From: Roseiconus lacunae
GTDB lineage: Bacteria > Planctomycetota > Planctomycetia > Pirellulales > Pirellulaceae
Assembly (NCBI RefSeq): GCF_008312935.1
Contig: NZ_VSZO01000012.1
Coordinates: 248,001-312,000 of the forward strand
DNA: 64,000 nt
Direction: 5' to 3'
Under the pieces are notes generated by a model. That model saw only the letters and a program-made list of their open reading frames with translations. It had not been told where the DNA came from and made no database searches. Below, one piece after another: positions 63,160 to 64,000 of the stretch (positions are counted from its first letter, which is position 1; the number at the start of each line of letters is the position of its first letter). The position numbers and the translations under genes are program-made.

Positions 63160-63399
63160 CCGCTACCCCAAATCAGATTCATACGAAGCACTAGGAAAGC
63201 CGTTACAAGTAGAAACCGATGCGGACAGATCGGTTAAAGAACGTATGATTGAGTAGACGTCTTTGCAAGATTCGCGAAGGACTGACTAGCATCCAAGGTG
63301 AACGCCCTAGCGGCGTTTGAATTCCAGCAGGCAATGCAGCCATGCGATCGGCATTACACAGCCGACTGCGGCGGTCGACGCCCGCCCACACCACTCGCG

Positions 63400-64000
63400 A
63401 TGACACACCGTTTGCCCAATCGAAACGTGACTGAACGAATCGCCCCGCATTCTGAGCCGCCAAACGCCCCATACCCGAGACGGATATCGGGGACATCGAC
63501 TCGATCGGCTTCCCGGCAGCAACGCCGGTCGCGGCGACTCTCTCTCGAGCGGTTTGAGTCGCGTCAATTGATGGCCGCAGACGTCCCTTTCGGTGCGACA
63601 CCGGTCGATACCGGCGAATTTTTACTGGGGACCATCACAGTCACACCCGTTTTCTTCGAAAGTGATGGATCGATCGATTCAAACACCGAGGACTGGACCG
63701 CTCAAGAAATCGACGCCACGCTGGCAAAAATCGAAGACAGTGTTCAATGGTGGGCCGATCTGCTAGCGACGAAAACTTCGGTTCACACCTTGGACTTCGT
63801 CGTCGACGAAACCTACGCAAGGAACCCGGTGCAGACGGGGTATGAACCGATCACACGGACCAGCGATACGTTTCAGCGATACGTGGGTAGCTGGCTGACC
63901 GGACTGGGCTATGGCGACGCACCGTCGATTGAACGAGCCGTCCACCTATTCAACGACTCCCAGCGTCAATCCTATCAGACCGATTGGGCATTCACGGTTT
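63400..64000 (+). CDS. LExR-type secreted protein, peptidase-like, 3' end outside window
   Basis: The frame is open to the right edge; at least 200 residues are visible. The N-terminus is Arg/Ser-rich (SRQQRRSRRLSL), then LERFESRQLMAAD (about residues 50-62), the same kind of motif as in the giant protein. Next come TITVTPVFFESDGSIDSNTEDWTAQEIDATL and SVQWWADLL, VHTLDFVVDETYARNPV, TGYEPITRTSDTF. This pattern resembles large planctomycete secreted proteins with peptidase-like openings; a catalytic motif would lie past the edge. ATG at 63400 is preferred; an in-frame ATG at 63334 and GTG at 63298 would extend it. It is 291 bases after the giant gene, same strand. Confidence 0.7.
   Translation, partial: MTHRLPNRNVTERIAPHSEPPNAPYPRRISGTSTRSASRQQRRSRRLSLERFESRQLMAADVPFGATPVDTGEFLLGTITVTPVFFESDGSIDSNTEDWTAQEIDATLAKIEDSVQWWADLLATKTSVHTLDFVVDETYARNPVQTGYEPITRTSDTFQRYVGSWLTGLGYGDAPSIERAVHLFNDSQRQSYQTDWAFTV

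Noticed and set aside
1-64000. tRNA or rRNA genes, CRISPR arrays, insertion sequences, prophage genes
   Set aside because: No cloverleaf with conserved T-arm sequence, no regularly spaced direct repeats, and no transposase, integrase or phage structural protein could be recognised.

Overview
The window looks like chromosomal DNA of a planctomycete, most likely a Rhodopirellula-like member of the Pirellulales. Several things seen in the sequence point there. There is a 15.7-kb gene for a secreted giant protein with an Arg-rich N-terminus, an LExxExRxLLA-type motif, a GEVED-type domain and C-terminal dockerin repeats. A second protein with the same kind of N-terminus begins right after it. A membrane protein carries an NPYQPP N-terminus, a Ser/Thr kinase has a conserved-looking N-terminal extension, and there are PQQ-propeller and Tat-exported alpha-toroid proteins. 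ATG, GTG and TTG starts are mixed, and few genes have a clear Shine-Dalgarno sequence. No rRNA, tRNA, CRISPR array, insertion sequence or prophage was recognised. Almost everything reads as core or lineage-specific chromosome rather than a mobile island.

Layout. 1-3.2 kb: an ABC-2 permease entering from the left edge, then two overlapping DUF21/CorC-type membrane proteins (+). 3.2-11 kb: small conserved proteins, a TPR lipoprotein, a Fur-family regulator, an FlgM-like anti-sigma factor, an MFS-spermidine synthase fusion and a CelD/BcsL-type acetyltransferase (mostly -). 11-17.7 kb: a TIGR03960-type radical SAM protein, a Rieske protein, a UPF0173 hydrolase, trpB without trpA, a DUF429 protein and mutM. 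18-20.4 kb: a Tat-exported alpha-toroid protein facing a PQQ propeller. 20.5-27.4 kb: a minus-strand block of PlsC-like acyltransferase, GT-C-like membrane protein, NPYQPP membrane protein and MsbA-like ABC exporter, which together could make and export a surface glycolipid. 28-35 kb: a Ser/Thr kinase, then plus-strand genes for a DUF2064 transferase with a ThiO-like oxidase, a Rossmann protein, FliO and a GltS-like symporter. 35.4-40.6 kb: two coupled ABC-2 permeases without an ATPase, facing a three-gene methyltransferase/GT2/GT39-like unit. 40.9-43.8 kb: arsS and arsM for arsenosugar synthesis, then a DUF2200 protein. 44-46.9 kb: single-chain glycyl-tRNA synthetase and a TPR lipoprotein. 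47.3 kb to the end: the giant protein and the start of its LExR neighbour.

Between the genes lies a dispersed, structured repeat of about 95 bp. I found four full copies and one tandem pair of half units, in both orientations and all intergenic. A second short hairpin-linked repeat occurs twice. The leader of the glycyl-tRNA synthetase gene holds a 14-bp perfect inverted repeat. The gap before the giant gene holds a terminator-like hairpin lying inside a small reading frame with a strong Shine-Dalgarno sequence. The giant protein contains a metzincin-like domain whose whole zinc and catalytic motif is substituted. These are the most promising places for undescribed biology.
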